A DNA stretch of 64,000 bases from Burkholderia ubonensis (GTDB lineage Bacteria > Pseudomonadota > Gammaproteobacteria > Burkholderiales > Burkholderiaceae): assembly GCF_902833085.1 (NCBI RefSeq), contig NZ_CADFEB010000001.1, positions 124,001-188,000 on the forward strand, read 5' to 3'. The number at the start of each line of letters is the position of its first letter. Positions within the stretch are counted from its first letter, which is position 1. A model generated the notes under the pieces. The model saw nothing but the letters and a program-made list of their open reading frames with translations. It was not told the origin of the DNA and searched no databases. Shown piece after piece: positions 51,650 through 62,420 of this stretch. Position numbers and translations under genes: made by a program.

Positions 51650-52801
51650 CTACTCCGCGACCTTGGGCCCGATCGCATCGGTCCCCGCCGGCATCCTCAG
51701 CCCGCCGTCGCGCGCGCGTTGCGCGCCGCGCGCCGAATAGCGGTCTTTCAGCCGCAGGAACGGCTTTTCGATAAGGAAGTAGCTGGCTGTGGCCGCCGCG
51801 AACGCCTCCAGGATGCCGAGCGGAAACCCATGCGGGATCGGCAGGTTCGGATTGGCGAACGGTTGCTGCCACAGATACAGGCTGAATGAAATCGTGCCGA
51901 TAAACACCATCGGCCTGGTTTGCAACAATCTGGAACACCATAAATCGTTTCGAAAATTGAGCACGACGATCAGAACGCCGATCAATGCCGCTTCGATCGT
52001 CACGCCGTAAGTGATATTCCAGATTCCCCGCAATTCCGATTCGATCACCGGCATCGCGAACAGCACGATGCAGACGATCGCGGTGACGATGCGCGACTCG
52101 CCGCGCCATGATCCGATCCACGCCTCCAGCCGCTGCCGGTTGAGCGCCACGTAGCAGCCGATCAGGATCGGATCGATGCCCGTATGGAACATCATCCGCA
52201 GTTGGCCGCGCAGCGCCGGCGCGGCGAAATAGGTGCCCGCGCGGACGAGCGGAACGATCAGGATCAGCGCCGCCAGCCAGCGCGTGTTGTTGCGCCGCAC
52301 GGCGAACAGCAGCAGCAGCGGCCAGAACCAGTAGAACTGCTCCTCGAGCGCCAGCGACCAGAAATGGCCGAGATACCACGCGCCGTCGGGATGCAGCGCG
52401 GTGTCGGCGGTCAGACCGAGCCCGACCGAATAGTTCCACAGGTGCAGCGCGGCAAGCGCCCACTGGCGCGGGCTGACGTCGACCCACCCCGCCACCGCCA
52501 GGAGCGCGACGACCGCGAGATACGCGTAGCATGCCGGCCAGATCCGCAGCACGCGCCGGACATAGAACGGCGCCAGCGCGATGCTCCCGGTACGCTTCAG
52601 TTCGCCCAGCAGCACGTTGGTGATCAGGAATCCGCTGAGGACGAAGAAGATCAGCACGCCGAGCCGGCCGTCGGCGAGCAGCCGCAGCGGCGCGAGCCAG
52701 CCCGTATAGCCGCCGGGTGTGACGTGCTCCGCGTGCCCGACGACGACCATCGCCACCGCGACGGCGCGCAACCCGGTAAGCTGCTGGACGCGATGTGTCA
52801 T
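51650..52801 (-). CDS. Acyltransferase-3 family membrane protein (OafA/YrhL type)
   Basis: This 383-residue protein has about ten membrane helices. It opens with the family motif LTGLRAVAVAMVVVGHA carrying the catalytic His, and has FFVLSGFLITNVLLGE, FYVRRVLRIWPACY and GHFWSLALEEQFYWFWPLLL. Such enzymes O-acylate carbohydrates of lipopolysaccharide, exopolysaccharide or peptidoglycan, taking acyl groups across the membrane. There is no SGNH domain at the C-terminus. No glycan synthesis genes are adjacent, so its acceptor is unknown. It diverges from proline iminopeptidase. Confidence 0.9.
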   Translation of the reverse strand: MTHRVQQLTGLRAVAVAMVVVGHAEHVTPGGYTGWLAPLRLLADGRLGVLIFFVLSGFLITNVLLGELKRTGSIALAPFYVRRVLRIWPACYAYLAVVALLAVAGWVDVSPRQWALAALHLWNYSVGLGLTADTALHPDGAWYLGHFWSLALEEQFYWFWPLLLLFAVRRNNTRWLAALILIVPLVRAGTYFAAPALRGQLRMMFHTGIDPILIGCYVALNRQRLEAWIGSWRGESRIVTAIVCIVLFAMPVIESELRGIWNITYGVTIEAALIGVLIVVLNFRNDLWCSRLLQTRPMVFIGTISFSLYLWQQPFANPNLPIPHGFPLGILEAFAAATASYFLIEKPFLRLKDRYSARGAQRARDGGLRMPAGTDAIGPKVAE

Positions 52802-52914
52802 GGACTCGTTTCCATCGGAATGGCGAATGGCCGGTTTGTTGATTGGTGTTTCTGAATGGCGTGCCGAATGTCGTCGTCAGTTTCGTCGAAAAATATCGAA
52901 ATAAAATCTATTAA

Positions 52915-53985
<1,071 letters not shown>

Positions 53986-54199
53986 TCAGCCTATAAGCGT
54001 CGTCAGGAGGTCGATTCTCGACGTCGAGCGTCTGCATCCGCGGAAGCGTCGGGAATCGACCACGGTTCCCGGCCGTTGACCTTCGGCGGTTTCGACGCGC
54101 GAATCAGCACCAGCGCGATGCAGAACGTCACCGCTCGCCGGCATGAACATGCCGGGTGCGCGGGATTGGTGATTTGAAAAGAGACGGCGAGGCGTTTGG

Positions 54200-54949
54200 T
54201 TATCGCTGACCAATCACGAGCCACAAGCCAGTGACTTCAGTCGCAGTTACGGCGTAACGCAGTTTGCCAATTGCACGCTGGAACATTTTGGGTTGTTTGC
54301 GTTGTTCCAGTGCACGCAGAATTATGCCGGTCAATTTTTCGGTGTTTTCCTGTGAAGACATGGCCGGATCGAGCGCGACCGCCATCGCGCCAAGTACCGC
54401 AAAGTACTTCACCGTCATTCCGGATTCGTTTGGCGCGACGTTGACAATGAGTTCGCCAAGCGTTCCATCGACCTCGTTGACCCGGCCTACTATCCCGACG
54501 TTGGGACCGACCGCCTGCTTGAAGCCATCATAGCCGGCATAGCCCTTGTAGCCATGATCGCGACCGATTTTCAATTCAGCGAGCTCATAATCGCTGGATG
54601 CCCTGCGATTGTATTCGGCGCGAAACTGTTTCGGCGTTATCCCGAGGGATTCGCGCGGATCTGGCTCGACGGTTGCTGTCGACGCAACCGATGCAAGATC
54701 AGCGACGGAAATTGCTTCGCTCGACTGGTCGACCACTGCCTTCGCCGCTGCCTTTCTTTCCGGAACGACGAACGCCGCCAGGCCCACCCCAATCATCAAT
54801 GCCAACATGCCGCCGAGGAGCACCTCGCCACGGTTCGGCACTGCGCCCGTCCTCTTGTTTTCAATTGCTGACGGGAAAATCGAGCCGATAACCGCGCAAA
54901 CGAACAGCAGAAGGCCAGTCAAAAACGAAACCCAAGCAACAAGCAGCAT
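54200..54949 (-). CDS. Membrane-anchored hypothetical protein
   Basis: This 249-residue protein has two N-terminal membrane helices (LLVAWVSFLTGLLLFVCAVI and LLGGMLALMIGVGLAAFVV) and a soluble domain of about 180 residues without recognised motifs (for example DHGYKGYAGYDGFKQAVGPN). The ATG at 54949 is preferred over a TTG four codons earlier because GGA precedes it. Base composition is slightly AT-richer than the neighbours, which may mean later acquisition. The 214 bases downstream to proline iminopeptidase contain no supportable gene. Confidence 0.65.
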   Translation of the reverse strand: MLLVAWVSFLTGLLLFVCAVIGSIFPSAIENKRTGAVPNRGEVLLGGMLALMIGVGLAAFVVPERKAAAKAVVDQSSEAISVADLASVASTATVEPDPRESLGITPKQFRAEYNRRASSDYELAELKIGRDHGYKGYAGYDGFKQAVGPNVGIVGRVNEVDGTLGELIVNVAPNESGMTVKYFAVLGAMAVALDPAMSSQENTEKLTGIILRALEQRKQPKMFQRAIGKLRYAVTATEVTGLWLVIGQR

Positions 54950-55012
54950 TGGCTGGTCCAATTTGAATTTGAATTAATTTTCGATGATACCAGCGCACGA
55001 AGCCCCGAACAT

Positions 55013-56038
55013 TCACCCGTCGCCGTCCCCCTCCAGCGGCTCGACCGTCACCCCCACCCTCAGCTCCTGATCGGCGCCGCCGCCGCGGATCACGCCGCGC
55101 AGCGGCGTCACGTCCGCGTAGTCGCGGCCGATCGACAGCATCACGTAGTCGTCGCCCGGCGCGCGATCGTTGGTCGGATCGAGCTGCAGCCAGCCGCCGT
55201 CCTCCGGCCACGCCGGGTCGTACACCTCGACCCACGCATGCGACGCGTCCGCGCCGATCAGCCGCGGCTGCCCCGGCGGCGGCTGCGTCAGCAGATAGCC
55301 GCTCACGTACCGCGCGGCCAGCCCGAGCGAGCGCAGCGCGCCGATCATCACGTGCGCGAAATCCTGGCAAACGCCCTGACGCAGCGCGAGCGCATCGAGC
55401 GCGGTGGTCGTCACGTCGGTGCTGTTCGGCGCATACGTGAATTCCGCGTGGATGCGCCGCATCAGGTCCCACGCCGCCTGCACGAGCGGCCGGCCGGGCG
55501 TGAAGCTGACCGCCGCATACGCGGCCAGCGCCGGATCGCACGCGACGTGCGGCGACGCGAAGACGAATTCGCTCGCCTCGTCGTAGGGCTGCCCCGCCCG
55601 AAAACAGAACCGCTCGCGCACGGCTTCCCACGCGTTCGCGTGCGCCGGTTCCGGCTGCGCGATCGCGGGCGGCGGTTCGCCGCGCGCGCCGGCCGACCAG
55701 ACGGGCGGCGTCACCCGCACGACGCTGCGGCTGCGCACGAACAGCGCGTCGTGCGGCTGGTTCAGCGCGAACGACGTGCGCGCGTTGCCGAACGCATCGG
55801 TCTCGGCGCCGACGCTTTCCGGCGCGGGTTCGATGTCGAGCGCGAACGACAGCACCTGCTGGCGCGGCGTCGCGAGCGGCGTCAGGCGCGCCTGGTGCTG
55901 CGCGGATTCGACCCGCGCCGCGTAGCGGTACTCGGTGTCATGCGTGACGCGCAGCAGCCGGCCCGTGACGGGGGCGGCAGAAGCCGCCGCGTCCGGTGCG
56001 GGCGGCGCCTTCGCCGCGGATTTGGTCGTCGTCACCAT
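55013..56038 (-). CDS. Transglutaminase-like protein, intact triad
   Basis: This 341-residue cytoplasmic protein has the bacterial transglutaminase-like N-terminal beta domain (about 27-110, LRVTHDTEYRYAARVESAQH) and a transglutaminase core with Cys224 (RQGVCQDFAHV), His267 (DASHAWVEV) and Asp287 (WLQLDPTND). Such proteins are thought to act as peptidases or transpeptidases on peptides made by neighbouring amide ligases. The start at 56038 lies inside the end of the ATP-grasp/alpha-E gene (7-base overlap), with AGGA upstream. It is the last gene of the minus-strand cluster. Confidence 0.87.
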   Translation of the reverse strand: MVTTTKSAAKAPPAPDAAASAAPVTGRLLRVTHDTEYRYAARVESAQHQARLTPLATPRQQVLSFALDIEPAPESVGAETDAFGNARTSFALNQPHDALFVRSRSVVRVTPPVWSAGARGEPPPAIAQPEPAHANAWEAVRERFCFRAGQPYDEASEFVFASPHVACDPALAAYAAVSFTPGRPLVQAAWDLMRRIHAEFTYAPNSTDVTTTALDALALRQGVCQDFAHVMIGALRSLGLAARYVSGYLLTQPPPGQPRLIGADASHAWVEVYDPAWPEDGGWLQLDPTNDRAPGDDYVMLSIGRDYADVTPLRGVIRGGGADQELRVGVTVEPLEGDGDG

Positions 56039-58692
56039 AGCGTCCTGCCCGCCTCGCGCACGTGGCTGAAATAGCGTTCGCCGATCCGGTTCGACAGTTC
56101 CCACACGGCCTTCGCGGTCGTGTCGAGGCGCTCGAGCAGCCGGTCATGGCGGCCGTCGTCGCCGGTTTCGCACAACTCGTGCAGCGACCAGCCGGGCACG
56201 TCCGGTATCGCGTCGGCCAGCTCGGACAGCGCGTAGCCCTCGCTGTGCTCGACCTTCGTCAGGCGCCCGCGCATCGCCTGCACGACCCACGCGAGCGAGC
56301 GCGGATTGTCGGTGTCGAGCACGACGAGCGACAGCAGCGGCGCGACGTCGAAGCCGCGCTGGAAGCGCGAGCGGAACGTGATCGCGCTGTCGAACAGCTC
56401 CAGCACCAGCTCGAAGCCGTCCTGCTTGTGCACCGCGCCTTCCTCGAACGCGAAGCGCAGCACGCTGCACAGGAAGTCCAGCCGGTCGATCTGCCGGCCG
56501 ATCGACAGCAGCCGCCAGCCGTCGTCGCGCGTCATGTTGTCGGTCTGCGCGCCGGTGATCGCGCCGAGCAGCAGGCCGAGCCGTTCGAGCAGCTGCAGCG
56601 CTTCGTTGCCGAGCTGCTCTTCCGCTTCTGCATTCCCTGTGCTGTCGGCGAACAGCTGGGTCGCGTCGTCGATCAGCCGCCATTGCTCGCTCGACAGCCG
56701 CTCGCGGATCGCGGCCGCCGCGCCGCGCATCCCGTACAGGCACGACGCGATGCCCGCCGCGCGGTCCGCGCTGCGCGTCAGCGATGCGGCGAGCGCAAGC
56801 TGGAACGCGCGCGGCGCGTCGACGGCGCTCGGCGCGTCGGCCGCGATCAGGCCCGTGTCGCGGCACAGCGTGTCGATCAGCTCCAGATGCGCGGGGCTGT
56901 CCGCGTCGTCCTCGCCGCGCAGCCGTTCGAGCGCCGCGCGCGCGAGCCGCGTCAGGTTGGTCGCGCGCTCGGTGTAGCGCCCGAGCCAGAACAGGTTCTC
57001 CGCCGCGCGGCTCGCGATCGCGCGCGGCTGCGCGGTGGTCAGGTCGTCCGCGCTGAGGTGGGTCTGCAGCAGCGTCGTCGCGTCGACGACGCCTTCCGTC
57101 ATCACCCACGTATCGACCGTGCTGCCGCCGCGCGGCATCGGCGCGTTGAACAGCGCGTCGCGCGCGCCGACCCGCGACAGCCCGCCGGGCAGCACACGCC
57201 AGCGCGCCGCGCCGTCCGCGAGCGCGAACACGCGCAGCAGCAGCGGCTTCGGCACGATCCGCGCGCCGCCGTTGCCGTAGCCGTCGCCCGGCTCGCGGTG
57301 GCCCGGCCACGTCGGCGCCTGCGACAGCGGCAGGTCGGCCTGCACCGTGTAGTGCGCGGGGTTCGCGAGGATCCGCGCGCGCCATTCGGCGAGCTGCGCG
57401 TGCGTGAGCCGTGCGCCGATCACCGGCTCGAAGCCGCCGCCCGCCTGCACGTCCGGCGGGAACGACGGCTTGATGATGCAGCGCGCGAGCTGCGGCAGCG
57501 CGTCGTCGCACGCGGCCGGCTCGCCGCACCACCACGAATGCACGGCCGGCAGCGTCAGCGTTGCGCCGAGCAGGCTTTCCGCGAGACGCGGCAGGAAGCC
57601 GAGCATGCCCGGCGATTCGAGGAAGCTCGAGCCCGGCGCATTCGCGAGCAGCACGTTGCCCGCGCGCACCGCCTGCAGCAGCCCCGGCACGCCGAGCAGC
57701 GAATCGGGCCGCAGCTCCAGCGGATCGAGCCACGCGTCGTCGACGCGCCGCAGGATGCCGTGCACGGGTTCGAGCCCGCGCAGCGTCTTCAGGAACACGC
57801 GGTTGTCGCGCGCGGTCAGGTCGCCGCCCTCGACCAGCGTGAGGCCGAGGTAGCGCGCGAGATACGCATGCTCGAAATACGTCGCGCTGTGCGGCCCGGG
57901 CGTCAGCAGCACGATCCGCGAGTTCTTCCCCGCCGGGCTCAGCGCCTGCATGCTCTGCAGCAGCGCGCGGTAGCTCGCCGCGAGCCGCTGCACGCGCAGC
58001 CCGCGGAAGGTGCGCGGCAGCAGGCGCGACACGATCAGGCGGTTTTCCAGCAGATAGCCGAGCCCGGCCGCGCCCTGCGTGTGATGCGCGATCACCCGCC
58101 ACTGGCCGTCCGGCCCGCGCGCGAGATCGAACGCGACGACGTGCAGCCACGTGTCGCCGGGCACCCGCGCGCCGCGCATCGCGCGCAGGTAGCCGGGATG
58201 CCCGGTGACGAGCGCGGGCGGCAGCAGCCCGCGCCGCAGGATGGTCTGCGGCCCGTAGAGGTCGGCCATCATCGCGTTGAGCAGCCGCACGCGCTGCAGC
58301 ACGCCGCGCTCGATCGCGGCCCAGTCCTGCGACGTGACGATCAGCGGCAGCAGGTCCAGCGACCACGGGCCGGTCGCGCCGTCGCCGGCGCGCTGCTCGT
58401 GCAGCTGGTAGAACAGGCCGTTCTCGCGCATGCGCCGCTGCAGCGCGTCCGCGCGGCGGTCGAGATCGGCGACGCCGTCGCTGCCGAGGTGCGTGAAGAA
58501 TGCGCGCCACGCGGGCGCGAGCGCGGGCGCCTGCAGGCCGGCCGCGCTGCCGCGCAGCTCGTCGTAGCGGCCGGCGGCGGCCGGCGCGGCAAGCGCGGCG
58601 GCCAGCTCGGCGGCGTCGGGCTGCGATCCGGTATCGAAAAGCGTGTGCATCGCGTCGGCGGCGGCGAGATCGTCGGGGTGAATGGGCGGCAC
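56032..58692 (-). CDS. Circularly permuted ATP-grasp/alpha-E fusion protein
   Basis: This 886-residue protein has two parts. Residues about 20-510 are a circularly permuted ATP-grasp domain (LDLLPLIVTSQDWAAIERGV, LYGPQTILRRGLLPP, VVAFDLARGPDGQWRVI, YLLENRLIVSRLLP), predicted to form amide bonds with ATP. Residues about 570-880 are an alpha-E helical domain (SRAAENLFWLGRYTERATNL, RAGIASCLYGM-like segment, QIDRLDFLCSVLRFAF). The first codon is GTG at 58692; an ATG at 58650 is possible. In many genomes the two domains are separate genes. Its end overlaps the transglutaminase start, which supports a joint peptide-making or modifying role. Confidence 0.88.
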   Translation of the reverse strand: MPPIHPDDLAAADAMHTLFDTGSQPDAAELAAALAAPAAAGRYDELRGSAAGLQAPALAPAWRAFFTHLGSDGVADLDRRADALQRRMRENGLFYQLHEQRAGDGATGPWSLDLLPLIVTSQDWAAIERGVLQRVRLLNAMMADLYGPQTILRRGLLPPALVTGHPGYLRAMRGARVPGDTWLHVVAFDLARGPDGQWRVIAHHTQGAAGLGYLLENRLIVSRLLPRTFRGLRVQRLAASYRALLQSMQALSPAGKNSRIVLLTPGPHSATYFEHAYLARYLGLTLVEGGDLTARDNRVFLKTLRGLEPVHGILRRVDDAWLDPLELRPDSLLGVPGLLQAVRAGNVLLANAPGSSFLESPGMLGFLPRLAESLLGATLTLPAVHSWWCGEPAACDDALPQLARCIIKPSFPPDVQAGGGFEPVIGARLTHAQLAEWRARILANPAHYTVQADLPLSQAPTWPGHREPGDGYGNGGARIVPKPLLLRVFALADGAARWRVLPGGLSRVGARDALFNAPMPRGGSTVDTWVMTEGVVDATTLLQTHLSADDLTTAQPRAIASRAAENLFWLGRYTERATNLTRLARAALERLRGEDDADSPAHLELIDTLCRDTGLIAADAPSAVDAPRAFQLALAASLTRSADRAAGIASCLYGMRGAAAAIRERLSSEQWRLIDDATQLFADSTGNAEAEEQLGNEALQLLERLGLLLGAITGAQTDNMTRDDGWRLLSIGRQIDRLDFLCSVLRFAFEEGAVHKQDGFELVLELFDSAITFRSRFQRGFDVAPLLSLVVLDTDNPRSLAWVVQAMRGRLTKVEHSEGYALSELADAIPDVPGWSLHELCETGDDGRHDRLLERLDTTAKAVWELSNRIGERYFSHVREAGRTLW

Positions 58693-58910
58693 GGTATCGG
58701 TCCGTCTTGAGTCAGGAGGCGCGAATCAGCAGCAGCGAATGGCGGTCGATCCCGCACGCGCACCGCCACGGTGCGCGGCGCGCGTGCGCGACCGCGCCCT
58801 GCCGGCATCCTAGCATTCCGGCGGGGCCGCCATCGGCCGGCGCGCGCTGTCGTTCCGGCCACCCCGGCCGCCCGCGCATCGTCATCAGGTCTCCTCCATG
58901 CATGCAGCGC

Positions 58911-61900
58911 TCAGGGCCGCCGCAGGTCCAGCGTGAACGGGAACTCGCGGCTCGGCGCGGCCGCCGCCACCGTCATCCTGCCCGGCGTATGCCCCATCGC
59001 GACGAAACGCGCGAGCCGCCGGCTCTCGGCCTCGTACGCGTTGACCGGGAACGTCGCGTAGTTGCGCCCGCCCGGATGCGCGACGTGATACCGGCAGCCG
59101 CCGAGCGAGCGCTGCATCCACGTATCGACGATGTCGAACGTCAGCGGCGCATGCACGCCGATCGTCGGATGCAGCGCGGACGGCGGCGCCCACGCCTTGT
59201 AGCGCACGCCCGCGACGTATTCGCCGGCGGTGCCGGTCGGCTGCAGCGGCAGCGCGCGGCCGTTGACGGTCACGACATGGCGGTTGTCGTTCAGGCCCGT
59301 GACGCGCACCTCGAGCCGCTCCAGCGACGAATCGACGTAGCGCACCGTGCCGCCGCTCGCGCCCTCCTCGCCCATCACGTGCCACGGCTCCAGCGCGCCG
59401 CGCAGCGTGAGCTGAATCCCGCTCACCGCGATCTGCCCGAACAGCGGGAAGCGGAACTCGAAGTGCGGCGCGAACCACGCCGCATCGAAATCGAAGCCCG
59501 CGTCGCGCAGCTCGGCCAGCACGTCGTCGAAATCCATCTTCAGGAACGTCGGCAGCATGAAGCGGTCGTGCAGCGCGGTGCCCCAGCGCGTGAGCGGCGT
59601 CGTGTACGGCGCGGCCCAGAAGCGCGCGACCAGCGCGCGCAGCAGCAGTTGCTGCACGACGCTCATCCGCGCATGCGGCGGCATCTCGAACGCGCGCAGT
59701 TCGAGCAGCCCGAGGCGGCCGGTCGGCGAATCGGGCGAATACAGCTTGTCGATGCAGAACTCGCTGCGGTGCGTGTTGCCGGTCACGTCGATCAGCAGGT
59801 TGCGCAGCACGCGGTCGACGAGCCACGGCGGCATGTCGTGCCCATGCAGCAGCCGGTTGCGCTGGATCTCCGCGAACGCGATGTCGAGCTCGTAGAGCTG
59901 GTCGTTGCGCGCTTCGTCGACGCGCGGCGCCTGGCTCGTCGGGCCGATGAACAGGCCCGAGAACAGATAGGACAGCGACGGATGGTTGTGCCAGTACGCG
60001 ATCAGGCTCGCGAGCAGGTCCGGACGCCGCAGGAACGGGCTGTCGGCCGGCGTCGCGCCGCCGAGCACGAAGTGGTTGCCGCCGCCCGTGCCGACGTGGC
60101 GGCCGTCGACCATGAACTTCTCGCTGCTGAGCCGCGACTGCCACGCCGCGTCGTACAGGAATTCGGTATGGCCGACGAGCTCGTCGAAACTGTGCGCCGG
60201 ATGGATGTTGACCTCGATCACGCCCGGGTCCGGCGTCACCTGCAGCAGCTTCAGGCGCGCGTCGCGCGGCGGCGGATAGCCTTCGAGCACGAGCTTCACG
60301 CCGAGCGCGCCGGCGGTCAGCTCGATCGCGTCCAGCAGGTCGAGATAATCGTCGAGCGCGGCGAGCGGCGGCATGAACACGTACAGGATGCCGTTGCGCA
60401 CCTCGACGCACAGCGCGGTGCGCGTGATCCACGCGGCCGATTCGAAGCGCTCGGGACGGCGCGTCGCGTCCGAAGCGGCACGGCGCCCGTCGCCCGCCGC
60501 GCCATCGTCGCGCCACTGCATCACGGTCTGCGCGGGCGCCTCGCGATGCACGCCGGCCAGATAGCGCGGCGCATCGCCCGTGCCGGCATGGCGCGCGCGG
60601 ACCGCATCGGCGTCCGGCAGCGGCTCGCGCGGCGCGAACGGGTCGCGCTCGACCAGGACCGGATAGTCGGCGCGGCCGACCCACGGCAGCGAGTCGAGCG
60701 GCAGCCGATAGCCCATCGGCGAATCGCCGGGCACGAGGTACATCCGCTCGTCGCGGAAGAACCACGGGCCGGTCTGCCAGCACGGGCCTTCGAGCCCCGG
60801 GGATTCATCCGCGCGCCTGAGCGGCAGCACGTAGCCGACCACGCTGTCGAGCTTCTGCTCGAACACCCTGCGCAGCCGCGCGCGCTCCAGTTCGTCGTCG
60901 AGCCGCGCGTCGAACGGATCGACGTTGACCGGCAGCCGGCGCTCGCGCCACAGGTAGTACCAGACGTCTTCGTATCCGGGACGGATGAATTCGCCGGTCA
61001 GGTTCAGGCGCGCGGCCAGCGCGTCGATGAAGCGCTTCGCGTCGTCGGTCGTCAGGGCCGACGGCGCGCGCTCGTCCGCGAACAGCGACGGATCGCGCCA
61101 GGCCGGCTGCCCGTCCGCGCGCCAGAAGATCGACAGCGCCCAGCGCGGCAGCTGCTCGCCCGGATACCACTTGCCCTGCCCGAAATGCAGGAAGCCGCCA
61201 TGGCCGTACTCGGCGCGCAGCCGCTGCACGAGCTCGGTCGCATAGCCGCGCTTGGTCGGCCCGAGCGCGTCGGTGTTCCATTCCGCGCCGTCGCGGTCGT
61301 CGATCGACACGAAGGTCGGCTCACCGCCCTGCGTGAGCCGCACGTCGCCGGCCGTCAACGCCGCGTCGACCCGGGCGCCGAGCGCGCGCACCGCGCCCCA
61401 TTGCGCGTCGGTGTACGGCTTCGTCACGCGCGGCGATTCGTACACGCGCGTGACCGCCATCTCGTGCTCGAACGCGACGTCGCATTCGTCGATCAGCCCC
61501 TCGACCGGCGCGGCGCTGGTCGGCTGCGGCGTGCAGGCGAGCGGAATGTGCCCTTCGCCGGCGAGCAGGCCCGACGTCGGGTCGAAGCCGATCCAGCCCG
61601 CGCCCGGCAGATAGACCTCGCACCACGCGTGCAGGTCGGTGAAGTCGACCGCCGTGCCGCTCGGGCCGTCGAGCGACTTGACGTCCGGCGTGAGCTGGAT
61701 CAGGTAGCCCGACACGAAGCGCGCGGCGATGCCCAGGTGCCGGCACAGCTGCACGAGCAGCCAGCCGCTGTCGCGGCACGAGCCCGACGCGAGTTCGAGC
61801 GTCTGCTCGGGCGTCTGCACGCCCGGCTCCATCCGCACCAGATAGCGGATGTCGTGCTGCAGCTTCTGGTTCAGCGCGACGAGGAAGTTCACGGTGCCGG

Positions 61901-62324
61901 CCGGCGTGCGGTCGATTCCGTCGAGATACGCGCGGAACGCGGGCGACGCGCTCGTCTGCGGATCGCACGCGAGGTACGGCGCGAGCTCGGTGCGCAGCGC
62001 GTCGTCGTACTGGAACGGGTATTGCTCGGCGCTGCCTTCGAGGAAGAAGTCGAACGGGTTGTAGACCGACATCTCGGCGACGAGATCGACCGTGATCTCG
62101 AACTCGCGCGTGCGCTCCGGAAACACGAGCCGGGCCAGGTAGTTCGCGAACGGGTCCTGCTGCCAGTTGATGAAGTGCTGCGCGGGCCGCACGGTCATCG
62201 AATACGCGACGATCGGCGTGCGGCAATGCGGCGCGGGACGCAGCCGCACGACCTGCGGGCCGAGATTGACGAGCCGGTCGTAGCGGTAACGGGTGGTGTG
62301 ATGCAGCGCGACGTGAATGGGCAT
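58911..62324 (-). CDS. Transglutaminase/DUF2126 fusion protein
   Basis: This 1137-residue protein has an N-terminal transglutaminase-like beta domain and core with an intact triad, Cys183 (LASGSCRDSGW), His232 (DLHAWCEVY) and Asp248 (WIGFDPTSG), in residues 1-290. The remaining 800 residues are DUF2126, seen in GGEPTFVSIDD, HFGQGKWYPGEQLPRWAL, GYEDVWYYLWRERRLPV and NIHPAHSFDELV; published domain analysis suggests an amide-ligase role for this region, which I cannot confirm here. The ATG gives MPIHVALHHTTRYRYDR, the normal family start. It lies between the two transglutaminase/alpha-E gene pairs. Confidence 0.9.
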   Translation of the reverse strand: MPIHVALHHTTRYRYDRLVNLGPQVVRLRPAPHCRTPIVAYSMTVRPAQHFINWQQDPFANYLARLVFPERTREFEITVDLVAEMSVYNPFDFFLEGSAEQYPFQYDDALRTELAPYLACDPQTSASPAFRAYLDGIDRTPAGTVNFLVALNQKLQHDIRYLVRMEPGVQTPEQTLELASGSCRDSGWLLVQLCRHLGIAARFVSGYLIQLTPDVKSLDGPSGTAVDFTDLHAWCEVYLPGAGWIGFDPTSGLLAGEGHIPLACTPQPTSAAPVEGLIDECDVAFEHEMAVTRVYESPRVTKPYTDAQWGAVRALGARVDAALTAGDVRLTQGGEPTFVSIDDRDGAEWNTDALGPTKRGYATELVQRLRAEYGHGGFLHFGQGKWYPGEQLPRWALSIFWRADGQPAWRDPSLFADERAPSALTTDDAKRFIDALAARLNLTGEFIRPGYEDVWYYLWRERRLPVNVDPFDARLDDELERARLRRVFEQKLDSVVGYVLPLRRADESPGLEGPCWQTGPWFFRDERMYLVPGDSPMGYRLPLDSLPWVGRADYPVLVERDPFAPREPLPDADAVRARHAGTGDAPRYLAGVHREAPAQTVMQWRDDGAAGDGRRAASDATRRPERFESAAWITRTALCVEVRNGILYVFMPPLAALDDYLDLLDAIELTAGALGVKLVLEGYPPPRDARLKLLQVTPDPGVIEVNIHPAHSFDELVGHTEFLYDAAWQSRLSSEKFMVDGRHVGTGGGNHFVLGGATPADSPFLRRPDLLASLIAYWHNHPSLSYLFSGLFIGPTSQAPRVDEARNDQLYELDIAFAEIQRNRLLHGHDMPPWLVDRVLRNLLIDVTGNTHRSEFCIDKLYSPDSPTGRLGLLELRAFEMPPHARMSVVQQLLLRALVARFWAAPYTTPLTRWGTALHDRFMLPTFLKMDFDDVLAELRDAGFDFDAAWFAPHFEFRFPLFGQIAVSGIQLTLRGALEPWHVMGEEGASGGTVRYVDSSLERLEVRVTGLNDNRHVVTVNGRALPLQPTGTAGEYVAGVRYKAWAPPSALHPTIGVHAPLTFDIVDTWMQRSLGGCRYHVAHPGGRNYATFPVNAYEAESRRLARFVAMGHTPGRMTVAAAAPSREFPFTLDLRRP

Positions 62325-62420
62325 GGCGAAGCGGCTCGGCTCAGGTTGGATCGGGCCGCTGCGCCGCGCCGGATCGGGCGCGGCGCAGCGGCGCGACGGG
62401 TTCGTCGGCTGACGGGCGCG

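Noticed and set aside
53986..54199. A minus-strand fragment ending RASKPPKVNGREPWSIPDA that might be the tail of a lost membrane-protein gene.
   Set aside because: Too short, with no upstream part or family match; kept only as a note.
56062..58710. A plus-strand open frame of 882 codons.
   Set aside because: Antisense to the ATP-grasp/alpha-E gene, with Arg-rich shadow composition and no domain.
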